Source of the DNA: an uncultured Novosphingobium sp.
Lineage (GTDB): Bacteria > Pseudomonadota > Alphaproteobacteria > Sphingomonadales > Sphingomonadaceae
Reading direction: 5' to 3'
NCBI GenBank assembly: GCA_946886075.1
Contig: CAMPHR010000030.1
Location: 1 to 39,738 of the forward strand
DNA length: 39,738 nucleotides
This document shows, one piece after another, positions 18,272 to 27,235 of this stretch. Numbering within the stretch: the first letter of the stretch is position 1; each line of letters begins with the position of its first letter. Below the pieces are notes generated by a model. It had not been told where the DNA came from. It did not search any database and worked only from the letters and a program-made list of their open reading frames with translations. The position numbers were made by a program, and so were the translations under genes.

Positions 18272-18696
18272 AGCTATCCACTCTTGTTCGTCTTGAAGCT
18301 TCCGTCCGCGTCAGTTGCCTTTGGCGTCCATGAAACTGTTCCTGATTCCCAAAAAGGGGGAAGAACAGTTCAACTTCAACGTCATTAACCTTGAATATAG
18401 GCTATAAGTTGGTCGCCAATATAGAACAGCACCAATCTTTATGGTTAACGTCTCGTTTTGATACGCTATTAGTTAATGATCGCCGTTGCGTTTTTCTTTG
18501 CGGCCGGCGCGGGCGCGACGGCCCGCTGATGGGAGGGGGGGCGGCGCTTTTCCCTTGGCTTGCCGCGCCCGTATCCGATGACGGCTGATGATTGTCCGCT
18601 TGTGTCGTCCCGCGCCGCTCGTTATTAGGCGCCGTCAATCATAAGTCACGGGCTACCGGCGCTTTTGAACCGGAGCCTCTCGAGTCGGAGAGCCAG
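18272..18696. other. Divergent intergenic region between the low-complexity gene and dksA
   Basis: The 425-base gap contains an AT-rich core (about 18375-18480) with several TTAA words, including ATTAACC and GGTTAACG, and a GC-rich small hairpin at 18509-18526. It most likely holds the two divergent promoters. Short open frames crossing it have no ribosome-binding site or recognisable protein. The TTAA words do not form the exact spaced CtrA motif, so no regulator is assigned. Confidence 0.5.
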
Positions 18697-19161
18697 ATGG
18701 CATCGGTCCTGAATTCCGATAAAGACGGCCATAATCCGCCGAAATCGGCCGTTACACTTCCCGCCGACTATCGTCCTTCACCCGACGAAGAGTTCATGAA
18801 TCCCCTTCAGCTTGAATATTTCCGCCAGCGGCTCTGGGACTGGAAAAAGCAGATCCTGGCCGAGGCGGAAGGCACGCTGGCCGTGCTGCAGAATGAACCG
18901 CTGCGCGAACCCGACCTGAACGACCGCGCGTCGAGCGAGACCGACTGGTCGATCGAACTGCGCACGCGCGACCGCCAGCGCAAGCTCATTTCAAAGATCG
19001 ACGCCGCGCTCCGCCGCATCGACGAGGGCGAATATGGCTATTGCGAAGTGACCGGCGAGCCCATCTCGCTCGGCCGTCTCGAAGCCCGTCCGATCGCGAC
19101 CATGACGGTCGAGGCGCAGGAACGGCACGAGCGGCAGGAAAAGGTCTCTCGCGACGATTAA
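18697..19161 (+). CDS. dksA: RNA polymerase-binding transcription factor DksA (single-cysteine type)
   Basis: DksA binds the secondary channel of RNA polymerase and, with ppGpp, adjusts rRNA and amino-acid-gene transcription. The 154-residue protein has a coiled coil with the tip motif DLNDRA (Asp73, Asp76, Ala78), matching the functional DxxDxA. The C-terminal globular part reads GYCEVTGEPISLGRLEARP. Only Cys116 of the four zinc-finger cysteines is kept, so it should be zinc-independent, as in several alphaproteobacterial DksA proteins. ATG 18697 has a GGAG Shine-Dalgarno. A longer frame upstream has no family similarity. The PilZ gene follows after 63 bases. Confidence 0.93.
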   Translation: MASVLNSDKDGHNPPKSAVTLPADYRPSPDEEFMNPLQLEYFRQRLWDWKKQILAEAEGTLAVLQNEPLREPDLNDRASSETDWSIELRTRDRQRKLISKIDAALRRIDEGEYGYCEVTGEPISLGRLEARPIATMTVEAQERHERQEKVSRDD

Positions 19162-19224
19162 CCCTTTGTCCACCGATCGCTGGCAATGTCCCGCCAAATA
19201 ACGGGTCATCGCAAGGGATTAGGC

Positions 19225-19587
19225 ATGGACAGCGATCAGGGAATGGCGGAACGGGGACCTGCTCGGGCGGGACCGCGGGACAGCCTGTTCCTGCTCACCA
19301 ACCTGACGACGAATGAAGGCACGCCGCTTGGCCGCGCCCGGGTGCGCAACCTGTCGGCGACCGGCCTCATGGCAGATTGTGAACGGCCCGTGCCCGCCGA
19401 TGCGGCAATCGTCCTCGAACTGCGCGGCGTCGGGCGCGTCAGCGGCCGGGTCGTGTGGTCGAAAGATGGCAAGATCGGTATTGCATTCGATCATGAGATC
19501 GATCCCGCACTCGCCCGCAAACCTGTAGCCTCCGGCGCCACCCACCGCGCCCCGTCCTACCTGCGCCTCCACCAGATAGGACGCTAA
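19225..19587 (+). CDS. PilZ-domain protein
   Basis: The 120-residue single-domain protein contains the PilZ core: RARVRNLSATGLMAD (about 37-51) includes the NxSxxG motif, followed by beta-strands ending GRVVWSKDGKIGIAFD. PilZ domains bind cyclic di-GMP and adjust motility, polysaccharide or adhesion. The usual upstream RxxxR arginine motif is weak here, so ligand binding is uncertain. ATG 19225 follows a purine-rich AAGGGATTAGG. It is in line with dksA, 63 bases downstream, and is closed by a hairpin at its stop. Confidence 0.82.
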   Translation: MDSDQGMAERGPARAGPRDSLFLLTNLTTNEGTPLGRARVRNLSATGLMADCERPVPADAAIVLELRGVGRVSGRVVWSKDGKIGIAFDHEIDPALARKPVASGATHRAPSYLRLHQIGR

Positions 19588-19606
19588 AAACGGAAAACGC
19601 CGTTTT
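19587..19606 (+). terminator. Small hairpin overlapping the PilZ-gene stop
   Basis: AAAACGG (19587-19593) and CCGTTTT (19600-19606) form a 7-bp stem starting in the stop codon. It is a modest terminator candidate because the tail is only partly T-rich. Confidence 0.5.
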
Positions 19607-19708
19607 CCCGCTATTTCCTTCATGAAAAAAGCGGCCCGCTTTCGCTCCGCCGCTATCGTCAGCAAGAAAGGGCGGGCTCTCGCCGCGCCCTTTCCTCGAA
19701 ATGGCGGA

Positions 19709-19864
19709 TCAGTTCCGCGTCATTTCCTCTTTCACCCGCAATTTCTGCTTTTTGAGCGAAGCCACCAGGATCGCATCGGGCATTGGCCGACTCGTCTCCG
19801 CCTTGATCCGTGCCTCAAGACCGGCGTGCTTGGCTGAAAGAGCTGAAATGTGGCTGTTTTCCAT
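19709..19864 (-). CDS. DUF465 (YdcH-like) small protein 1
   Basis: This 51-residue helical protein begins MENSHISALSAKHAGLEARI and ends LKKQKLRVKEEMTRN, the typical short coiled-coil-hairpin pattern of DUF465. ATG 19864 has a strong upstream CAGGAGAA. Function of this family is not established. It faces away from a second DUF465 gene starting 171 bases to the right. Confidence 0.85.
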   Translation of the reverse strand: MENSHISALSAKHAGLEARIKAETSRPMPDAILVASLKKQKLRVKEEMTRN

Positions 19865-20035
19865 GACATTCTCCTGATGAGGGTGATGGACGAATGAGTA
19901 GATCATGATTCGGGGCCCATGTCTTCGCGCAAGCCGGGCTTTGCGACAGGCCGCGTGCAAATTTGCGATGGTCCGACCGGCGTTGCGGAGTTATCAGGAG
20001 CCTGTCCGCAACATGGCCGAGAAAGTGGGTAGTGG

Positions 20036-20233
20036 GTGAGCCGGGAAGACATCATGCGACGGCTGGAACTGCTGCGAGTCGAACATCGTGATCTCGATGG
20101 TGCGATCGAAGCTTTGGTAGGCGGGGGCGGCCGTGACCAGATGCAGATCGCCCGCCTGAAAAAACGCAAGCTCCGGCTACGCGACGAAATCGCTCTTCTG
20201 GAGGACGCGCTGGTGCCGGACATCATCGCCTGA
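20036..20233 (+). CDS. DUF465 (YdcH-like) small protein 2
   Basis: The 65-residue protein has the same DUF465 pattern: RRLELLRVEHRDLDGAIEAL, a glycine turn, then IARLKKRKLRLRDEIALLED. The GTG at 20036 gives MSREDIM; an ATG at 20054 is an alternative start. The Shine-Dalgarno is weak for both. The protein is predicted cytosolic and dimeric by its charged helical hairpin, with no known role. The rcdA-like gene starts 92 bases downstream in the same direction. Confidence 0.85.
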   Translation: MSREDIMRRLELLRVEHRDLDGAIEALVGGGGRDQMQIARLKKRKLRLRDEIALLEDALVPDIIA

Positions 20234-20325
20234 GCGCCGTCTGCCAGATTGTTGGTTAACAACGGCCCTGAATGATACAATCCGCTCCTTGTCTGCTGCA
20301 TCTTAACTGACAAGCAGCAGCTTTT

Positions 20326-20823
20326 ATGTCAGTGATTCGGTCCATGTCTCCGTCCGTCACTCTTGACCGTGGCCTGCATCGGCGTCTTGTCGATGGCCTG
20401 TATCTGGAAGCCATGGTCATGGCGGACGAGGCGCGCGCCTATTTCGATCATCCGGACATGTCCGATGCCGAACTGCAGGACCCGCTCCGCCGCGTGTCCT
20501 TTGCCTGTGAGTCCCTCAAGGTCACGACCCGGCTGATGCACATTATCGCCTGGCTGCTGAGCCAGCGGGCGTGGCAGCGCGGCGAAATATCGGACGCGGA
20601 CCTCATGGACGAAAAATATCGTCTCGGCCGCGCGACGGAAACGGACCCGGACATCGCGGCGGTATTCCCCTTCGCTGCCCGTGCCCTGATCGACGCAAGC
20701 CAGGAACTTTATGGCCGTGTCGCACGCCTGCAGGACAGGATGGACCATATGGCCCGGCCGCGCGGTCAGGTGGAAAGCAGCCCCGCTCGCGCCCTGATGG
20801 ATCGCCTGAACACTGCCTTTTGA
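20326..20823 (+). CDS. rcdA: RcdA-family protein (DUF1465), putative CtrA-degradation adaptor
   Basis: This 165-residue all-helical protein contains DGLYLEAMVMADEARAYFD, RVSFACESLKVTTRLMHIIAWLL and FPFAARALIDASQELYGRVARL, typical of DUF1465. Caulobacter RcdA is a member and acts with CpdR and PopA to deliver the cell-cycle regulator CtrA to the ClpXP protease. Whether the sphingomonad protein does the same is inferred. The ATG at 20326 is used; ATG 20344 is possible. Upstream bases contain TTAAC words but no clear paired CtrA site. tamA follows after 70 bases. Confidence 0.82.
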   Translation: MSVIRSMSPSVTLDRGLHRRLVDGLYLEAMVMADEARAYFDHPDMSDAELQDPLRRVSFACESLKVTTRLMHIIAWLLSQRAWQRGEISDADLMDEKYRLGRATETDPDIAAVFPFAARALIDASQELYGRVARLQDRMDHMARPRGQVESSPARALMDRLNTAF

Positions 20824-20893
20824 GCGGCGACAGCCGGTTCACTAGTATCTTACAGGCTGGCGCTCCCTTTCCCATTTGGGCTAGACCGCAGCT

Positions 20894-22942
20894 ATGAACA
20901 CGGGCTTGCGGCCCTGCCGCCGCGTATCAGCCATGTCGCAAGCCTCCCGGCTTCTCCTCCTGCCTCTGCTTTTGGCGGCTCCTGCCGTGCATGCGCAAAG
21001 CGTCGAGCCTCCCGCCGAGGTGCTCGACCAGGACCTGCCGCTTGATCCCATGCCCGACCTGGGCGTGGCATGGCCCGACCTTGGGCAGCCTGATACCGTC
21101 ACGTCGCTGCCGCCAGACCCTGCCGACAGTGCGGATGTCGCGATTGATCCGGCCGATCCCGCGGTCCAGGACCCCGGTGATGAGGAGCCTGCCGAGGCGG
21201 CGGCCTTCGCAGACTCCGGAGAAGAGAAGCGTTACGCGGTCCAGCTCAATGGCGTGGACCAAGTCGCCGACGCGCAGTTCGACAGCCGCTTCAAGCAATT
21301 GTCAGCCTTGCGGGAGGGAGAGGGGAAGCCCGCCAATCTCGCCCAGATAAACAGGCGGATCAAGGAAGACAGCGAACTGCTGGACCGGCTTCTGCGCGCC
21401 AAAGGCTATTATGCGGCGCGCGTCCGCAGCGCCATTTCCGTCAGCCCGAGCGCTGAAGACCGGCTGGTCGTACAATTCGAGATCACGCCCGGCGTCCGCT
21501 ATCAGCTTTCCTCCGTCGATCTGCCGGGCTTAAGCCAAGCGGGCGAGCGTGAAGCGAAATTGCGCGAAGCCTTCACTGTACATGTCGGCGATCCCGTCGA
21601 TGCCGATGCGATCCTGGCGGGCCAATCCTCGCTCTCGCTGGCGCTCAGCGAGAACGGTTTTCCTTTCGCCCGCGTCGGCGAACCGGAGGTGCGGATCGAT
21701 CATGAGGAGCGCAAGGGCGAACTGGATATAGTCGTGAGCCCCGGCGCCTACCGGACCTTCGGCTCGATCATCCTCAACAATGAAAAGCTGTTCAGCGCTC
21801 GCCATGTGGCGCGGATTGCGCGCTTTGAACCGGGCGATCCTTACAGGGCGTCGGATGTCGAGGACTTGCGCAGCGCGATCGTTGCCACCGGTCTCATCTC
21901 TTCGGTCGCGCTGACGCCCAGGGATGCGGGTGATGGAGAGCATGTCGATCTGGCCGTCGATGTCCGCCCTGCGCCATTGCGCACCATCGCTGGCGAATTG
22001 GGCTATGGCACTGGCGAAGGCTATCGCGCCGCCGTCAGCTGGCAGCACCGAAACCTCTTCCCGCCGGAAGGTGCCGTCACATTGCGGGGCGTGCTGGGCA
22101 CGCAGGAACAGACGGCGTCCTTCACCTACCGCCGCAATAATTTCCGGGAGCGCGATCATGTGCTGACCGGACTTGTATCGATCAGCAACATCAAGCGCGA
22201 TGCTTATGACGCGCGCACCATCACCCTCTCGGGCGCGCTCGAACGGCAGACCAACATCCTGTTTCAGAAGAAGTGGGTGTGGCGAGTCGGTGCGGAACTC
22301 ATCGCGTCAGACGAAAAGGATGCGTTCAGTGGCGGGAACCGGCGAACCTTCCTCATCGGTGCGGTGCCGCTCAGCCTCACCTATGATGGCAGCGATGATC
22401 TCCTGAACCCCAGCCGGGGCTTCCGGCTGGGTGGCCGGTTCAGCCCTGAGCTGTCCTTCCAAAACGGCACCTTCGGCTCTTCCCGCGTGCAGATTGACGG
22501 CAGCGTCTATCAGCCGGTGACCGAGCGTGTCGTCCTGGCGGCGCGCGCCCGCTTTGGCACTATCCTGGGGTCCACGGTCGACCGGATCGCGCCGTCCCGC
22601 CGTTTCTACGCGGGTGGCGGCGCGTCGGTCCGGGGCTATGGCTATCAGGACATTGGCCCGCGTGACGCGAACAACGATCCGATCGGCGGCAAGAGCCTAG
22701 CGGAGTTCTCGCTGGAATCGCGCGTCCGGTTCGGCAACTTCGGCATCGTGCCCTTTGTCGATGCGGGCAACATCTCCACCAGCTTCCTGCCGCGCTTCCG
22801 CGACCTGCGCATCGGTGCTGGGATGGGCTTCCGCTACTATAGCAGCTTCGGCCCGATCCGCATCGATGTCGGCACGCCGCTGAACCCGCAAAAGGGCGAT
22901 CCACGCGTTGCCGTCTACGTATCCCTGGGGCAGGCTTTCTGA
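20894..22942 (+). CDS. tamA: Outer-membrane translocation protein TamA (BamA/Omp85 family)
   Basis: TamA forms an outer-membrane beta-barrel which, with TamB, helps insert some outer-membrane proteins and move lipids. The product is 682 residues. A signal peptide ends near PAVHAQ (residue 35). An unusual acidic, proline-rich stretch with no Lys or Arg follows up to about residue 110. POTRA domains come next (from RYAVQLNGVDQ), then a 16-strand-type barrel with the loop-6 signature VRGYGYQDIGP and a terminal aromatic residue (GQAF). A second in-frame ATG at 20933 gives a shorter, cleaner signal peptide; neither start has a strong Shine-Dalgarno. The TGA overlaps the tamB ATG by one base. Confidence 0.92.
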   Translation: MNTGLRPCRRVSAMSQASRLLLLPLLLAAPAVHAQSVEPPAEVLDQDLPLDPMPDLGVAWPDLGQPDTVTSLPPDPADSADVAIDPADPAVQDPGDEEPAEAAAFADSGEEKRYAVQLNGVDQVADAQFDSRFKQLSALREGEGKPANLAQINRRIKEDSELLDRLLRAKGYYAARVRSAISVSPSAEDRLVVQFEITPGVRYQLSSVDLPGLSQAGEREAKLREAFTVHVGDPVDADAILAGQSSLSLALSENGFPFARVGEPEVRIDHEERKGELDIVVSPGAYRTFGSIILNNEKLFSARHVARIARFEPGDPYRASDVEDLRSAIVATGLISSVALTPRDAGDGEHVDLAVDVRPAPLRTIAGELGYGTGEGYRAAVSWQHRNLFPPEGAVTLRGVLGTQEQTASFTYRRNNFRERDHVLTGLVSISNIKRDAYDARTITLSGALERQTNILFQKKWVWRVGAELIASDEKDAFSGGNRRTFLIGAVPLSLTYDGSDDLLNPSRGFRLGGRFSPELSFQNGTFGSSRVQIDGSVYQPVTERVVLAARARFGTILGSTVDRIAPSRRFYAGGGASVRGYGYQDIGPRDANNDPIGGKSLAEFSLESRVRFGNFGIVPFVDAGNISTSFLPRFRDLRIGAGMGFRYYSSFGPIRIDVGTPLNPQKGDPRVAVYVSLGQAF

Positions 22943-25900
22943 TGGCGGAGGATGTCCAGCAGCCCCAGCGGCATCGCCGCGCCTGGGACGGCCGGTGGCA
23001 GCGCTGGATCACCGGGCTATTGGCTCTGCTGGTCGTGATTTCGGCAGCAGCGCTGGTTTGGCTCGACACATCGGCCGGGCACCGCTTCCTCGTGACGCGG
23101 ATCGTCAAGATCAGCCCGCCATCAGGCCTGCGCATCCATGTCGATCGGATCGACGGCAGCATCTATCGCCGCGCTGTCCTGCATGGCGTCGCGCTTGCGG
23201 ACCCCAAGGGTGCTTTCCTGACCGCTCCCCGGGTGGAACTCGACTGGTGGCCGCTGGCCTGGCTTTCGAACCGGCTCGACATCGATCGGCTCAACATACC
23301 CACAGCGACGCTGCACAATCTGCCCCGTCTCAACCCTGCTCGACAGCAAGGTCCGATCCTGCCGAGTTTCGACATCCGCTTGATGCAATTTTCCGTCGGA
23401 CGGCTGACCATCGACGACAGCATCAGCGGCCGGGTCCAGCAGGCGACGCTGTCCGGTGATGCTGACATCAGGGGGCGGCGAGCCGTCATCGATCTTTCCG
23501 CGCGGGTGTTGGGGCAGGAGGATGCAATCAACCTCGCGCTCGACAGCCGTCCTGACGATGACCGCTTCGATCTGGACGTGACCGTGAATGCGCCGTCAGG
23601 CGGCGTTCTGGCGACCATCGCGGGGCTGCGGCAGGACGGCAATCTGCGCATCCGTGGCAAGGGGAGCTGGACCCGCTGGGACGGGCGACTGGCTGGCACA
23701 CTCGATAGCAACCCGGCAATCGACCTGATGCTGTCGGCGCGCAGCGGCACCTATTCAGCCACCGGGTCGATCGAGGCATCGGCGATCGCGGGTAAAGGGC
23801 TGGTGCAGCGCCTAGCTGCGCCTCGCCTCTCCATAGACGCACGTGGGTCGCTCTCAAACCGCGTTGTGGACGGCAGGCTGTCGCTACGATCGCAATCCAT
23901 GCATGTGAGCGCCGATGGAGCGATCGATCTGCGCAACTCGGCTTTCGACAATCTGCTGGTCGATGTCAGCCTCATCCGGCCACAGGCTTTGCTGAAGTCG
24001 ATGCACGGGCGGGACGTGACGGCGCGGATGCGGTTCGACGGTCCGTTCGCCGGCTTCGGCTATGAATATCTGCTCAAGGCGAAACAGCTTGCCTTCGATC
24101 GTACCTTGATCAGCGATGTTCGGGCCGAGGGGAAGGGGCGCAAGGCGGCGCAGGCGCCGATGTTGATTCCGATCCATTTGCGCGCGCGGCGATTGGACGG
24201 GCAGGGTGATCTCGTCGAAGGGGTCGTGCGCAATTTCGTCCTAGATGGTGTGCTCCAGTTGAAGGGGCGGCAACTCATCACCAACCCGATGCCGATCCGG
24301 TCCGACAAGCTGAACGGCAAGCTCGTCATGATCGCTGACCTCAAGACGGGTCGTTATGATTTCGGCCTCGATGGCCAGATACGCGGTCTTGCCATTCCGG
24401 GGCTCGGCATCGTTGACCTGACCTCCAAGTTGCGCGCTGTACCCGGCAAGAATGGCGCCTTTGGTCTTAGCGGGACTGCGATGGCCCGCATGCGCCGCTT
24501 GGACAACAGCTTCCTGCGCGGCCTGGGCGGGGGGCTTCCGGTGTTGAAGAGCGCACTGTCGCTTGGGCCCGACAAGCGGTTGATGTTTACCGGCCTCCAT
24601 CTCGACGCGCCCCTACTCAGCCTGACCGCCAATGGCTATCGCCGTCCGGACAGGAGCTTCCATTTCGAAGGCAGCGGCACGCACAAGCGATATGGACCCC
24701 TGCGCTTGACGCTGGACGGCAAGATCGAGCAGCCGACCATCGACCTGCTGCTCGAACGGCCGCTGAACGCCCTGGGCGTGGCGGACATGCGCGTTCATCT
24801 CGTGCCCGATAGCGTGGGTTATCAATTCACCGCCCAGGGTGGCTCGACGCTTGGCCCATTCGCGGGGACGGGCCAAATCCTGCTGCCGCGTGGTGCTCAG
24901 GCGGTCGTGCGCGTTGCAAAGCTGGCAGTGTCCGGCGTTGTTGCCAGCGGTGATCTGCGCCCGGTCACAGGCGGGCTTGAAGGGCGGCTCAATGTTGCCG
25001 GGCCCGTGAAGGGCAGCATCGGTTTCGCGCCGATCAATTCCGTCCAGCAGCTGATCCTGAAGCTCGACGCCGCCGATGCAAGCTTTGATGGGCCGACGGC
25101 GATCGCCGTTCGGCGCGGCAAGATGGACGCGACAGTGCTGCTGGATCCGGCAGGAACGTCGATAAACGCCGTCGTGCAGGCCAGAGGACTGCGTGTCGGG
25201 GGCATCCTGATCGGCAGATTGGCGTCCAACGCCGATCTGAAAGGCGGCTTTGGCACAGTAAAGGCCAGCCTGTCGGGACAGCGCGGCCGCCTCTTCGATA
25301 TACAGGGTGAAGCACAAGTAGAGCCTGACCGCATTCGCGTGGCGGCGCGTGGGACGGTGGACAAGCGTCCGATCCGGCTGACACGCTCGGCTTTGTTGAC
25401 CCGCAGCGCTGACGGGTGGCGGCTGTCTCCTGTGACCATCAGCTATGCTGGCGGATCGCTGCAATTGGGTGGGGAGCTTAGCGGCGCCACGACGCGGATC
25501 GACGGCCGCATGCAAAAGCTGCCCCTCTCGCTGCTCGACATCGCCTATGATAATCTTGGCCTCGGCGGCACCGCCACGGGATCGCTGACCTATGTTCACA
25601 GCCGGGGCGGCATGCCCAGCGGGAAAGCGGAACTGCGCGTGCGCGGCCTCACTCGCTCCGGCTTGTCGCTCAGCTCCCGGCCGGTCGATGCCGGTATCAA
25701 CGCCGTCCTGATGCCTGACCGCCTGGCAGCGCGCATGCTGTTCGCCGCCGGGGGCCAGACGATCGGAAGGGCGCAAATATTGCTGACCCCGCTCGGCACG
25801 CAGGCAAGCCTGATCGACCGACTCAACAGCGCGCCGCTGTTCGGGCAGCTTCGGTTCAGGGGAACGGCTGATACCCTCTGGCGACTGACGGGCGTCGAAA

Positions 25901-27114
25901 TCGTGGACATAGCGGGGCCGGTGAGCGTGTCCGCCGACGCGCGCGGGACGCTGGGCAATCCGGTGATTTCCGGCGCGCTCGCAACCGACAATGCCACCAT
26001 CACCAGCGCCGTCACCGGCATGCGGCTGCACAATGTCGAGGCGCGCGGACGCTTTTCGGGCGCTCAGCTGGTCATGTCGAGCTTCGCGGCAAACGCGAAA
26101 AATGGCGGAGCCGTGACCGGTACGGGCAGCTTCACTTTCGCCGGGATCGCGGGCGTAGGCATGGATTTGCGCCTGCAGGCGGAGAATGCGACATTGCTCG
26201 ACCGGGATGACATAGCGGCCACGGTCACCGGCCCGATCACCCTGCGTTCGGACGGTGTCAACGGCACCATCGGTGGCGACCTGCTGCTCAACCGCAGCCG
26301 CTTCACGCTCGGCCGCGCCGCCGCGATTGCCCAGATCCCCGAACTGCGCGTGACAGAAGTGAACCGCAATGGGGAAGAGATCGAAAGGCCCCGCGTTAAC
26401 CGGCCATGGGCTCTAGCGGTCAAGGCGCGCGCGCGTAACCGGCTCATCGTAACGGGGCTGGGTCTCGATAGCGAATGGCGCGCCAACCTCGACATAGGGG
26501 GCACTGTCACCAGCCCGGCCATTTCTGGCAGGGCAGAGCTGGTCCGGGGCGGCTACACATTTGCCGGGCGCCGGTTCGAACTGCGAGAGGGCAAGATCCA
26601 GTTCGACGGGCGCACCCCCGCTAATCCGACGCTCGACATTGATGCGGAGGCGGACGTCAGCGACCTCAAGGCGATGATCCATGTGGGCGGCACTGGACTG
26701 AAACCCGACATAAGCTTCACCAGCATACCTGCATTGCCGCAGGACGAACTGCTTTCCCGTATCCTGTTCGGGACATCTATCACCAATCTCTCCGCGCCGG
26801 AGGCATTGCAGCTCGCATCGGCGGTGGGATCTTTGCAGGGCGAAGGGGGACTTGATCCGATCAACGCCGTGCGCAAGGCAGCGGGGCTGGATCGCCTAAG
26901 GATCATCGCCGCCGATCCCACGCAGGGTCAGGGAACCTCGATCGCCGCGGGGAAATATTTGACGCGCAAGACCTATGTCGAACTCATCACCGACGGCCAA
27001 GGCTATTCCGCGACACGCATAGAATATCAGGTCACGCGTTGGCTTTCCCTGCTCGCCGCGATTTCGACATTGGGACGGGAAAGCGCGAATGTGCGCATAT
27101 CCAAAGATTATTGA
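22942..27114 (+). CDS. tamB: Translocation and assembly module protein TamB
   Basis: TamB is a long inner-membrane-anchored protein that spans the periplasm as a hydrophobic beta-taco groove and works with TamA. The 1390-residue product has one N-terminal signal-anchor (about 23-41, ITGLLALLVVISAAALVWL). A long run of short repetitive beta-strands follows, and the C-terminal DUF490 domain includes LPQDELLSRILFG (from about residue 1264). The last 30 residues, RWLSLLAAISTLGRESANVR, suit contact with the barrel partner. The ATG shares its A with the tamA stop (TGATG), indicating coupled translation. Length and order are typical for alphaproteobacteria. Confidence 0.95.
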   Translation: MAEDVQQPQRHRRAWDGRWQRWITGLLALLVVISAAALVWLDTSAGHRFLVTRIVKISPPSGLRIHVDRIDGSIYRRAVLHGVALADPKGAFLTAPRVELDWWPLAWLSNRLDIDRLNIPTATLHNLPRLNPARQQGPILPSFDIRLMQFSVGRLTIDDSISGRVQQATLSGDADIRGRRAVIDLSARVLGQEDAINLALDSRPDDDRFDLDVTVNAPSGGVLATIAGLRQDGNLRIRGKGSWTRWDGRLAGTLDSNPAIDLMLSARSGTYSATGSIEASAIAGKGLVQRLAAPRLSIDARGSLSNRVVDGRLSLRSQSMHVSADGAIDLRNSAFDNLLVDVSLIRPQALLKSMHGRDVTARMRFDGPFAGFGYEYLLKAKQLAFDRTLISDVRAEGKGRKAAQAPMLIPIHLRARRLDGQGDLVEGVVRNFVLDGVLQLKGRQLITNPMPIRSDKLNGKLVMIADLKTGRYDFGLDGQIRGLAIPGLGIVDLTSKLRAVPGKNGAFGLSGTAMARMRRLDNSFLRGLGGGLPVLKSALSLGPDKRLMFTGLHLDAPLLSLTANGYRRPDRSFHFEGSGTHKRYGPLRLTLDGKIEQPTIDLLLERPLNALGVADMRVHLVPDSVGYQFTAQGGSTLGPFAGTGQILLPRGAQAVVRVAKLAVSGVVASGDLRPVTGGLEGRLNVAGPVKGSIGFAPINSVQQLILKLDAADASFDGPTAIAVRRGKMDATVLLDPAGTSINAVVQARGLRVGGILIGRLASNADLKGGFGTVKASLSGQRGRLFDIQGEAQVEPDRIRVAARGTVDKRPIRLTRSALLTRSADGWRLSPVTISYAGGSLQLGGELSGATTRIDGRMQKLPLSLLDIAYDNLGLGGTATGSLTYVHSRGGMPSGKAELRVRGLTRSGLSLSSRPVDAGINAVLMPDRLAARMLFAAGGQTIGRAQILLTPLGTQASLIDRLNSAPLFGQLRFRGTADTLWRLTGVEIVDIAGPVSVSADARGTLGNPVISGALATDNATITSAVTGMRLHNVEARGRFSGAQLVMSSFAANAKNGGAVTGTGSFTFAGIAGVGMDLRLQAENATLLDRDDIAATVTGPITLRSDGVNGTIGGDLLLNRSRFTLGRAAAIAQIPELRVTEVNRNGEEIERPRVNRPWALAVKARARNRLIVTGLGLDSEWRANLDIGGTVTSPAISGRAELVRGGYTFAGRRFELREGKIQFDGRTPANPTLDIDAEADVSDLKAMIHVGGTGLKPDISFTSIPALPQDELLSRILFGTSITNLSAPEALQLASAVGSLQGEGGLDPINAVRKAAGLDRLRIIAADPTQGQGTSIAAGKYLTRKTYVELITDGQGYSATRIEYQVTRWLSLLAAISTLGRESANVRISKDY

Positions 27115-27235
27115 AGGATCTTGGCGCGCAGATCGTGGCTGAAATACAACATTTCCGGCTGTTTATCTTAGGTTCATGAAACCTTCGCTTTTCCCACGAC
27201 TTCCAACACTTCCTCCTCAAAGGGGGTGAGTGACA

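Noticed and set aside
18375..18480. Possible CtrA sites (TTAA words) before dksA
   Set aside because: Neither pair shows TTAA-N7-TTAA; AT-rich promoters produce single TTAA words by chance.
19622..19837. 71-codon frame after the PilZ gene
   Set aside because: It has no ribosome-binding site or family resemblance and overlaps the DUF465 gene on the other strand.
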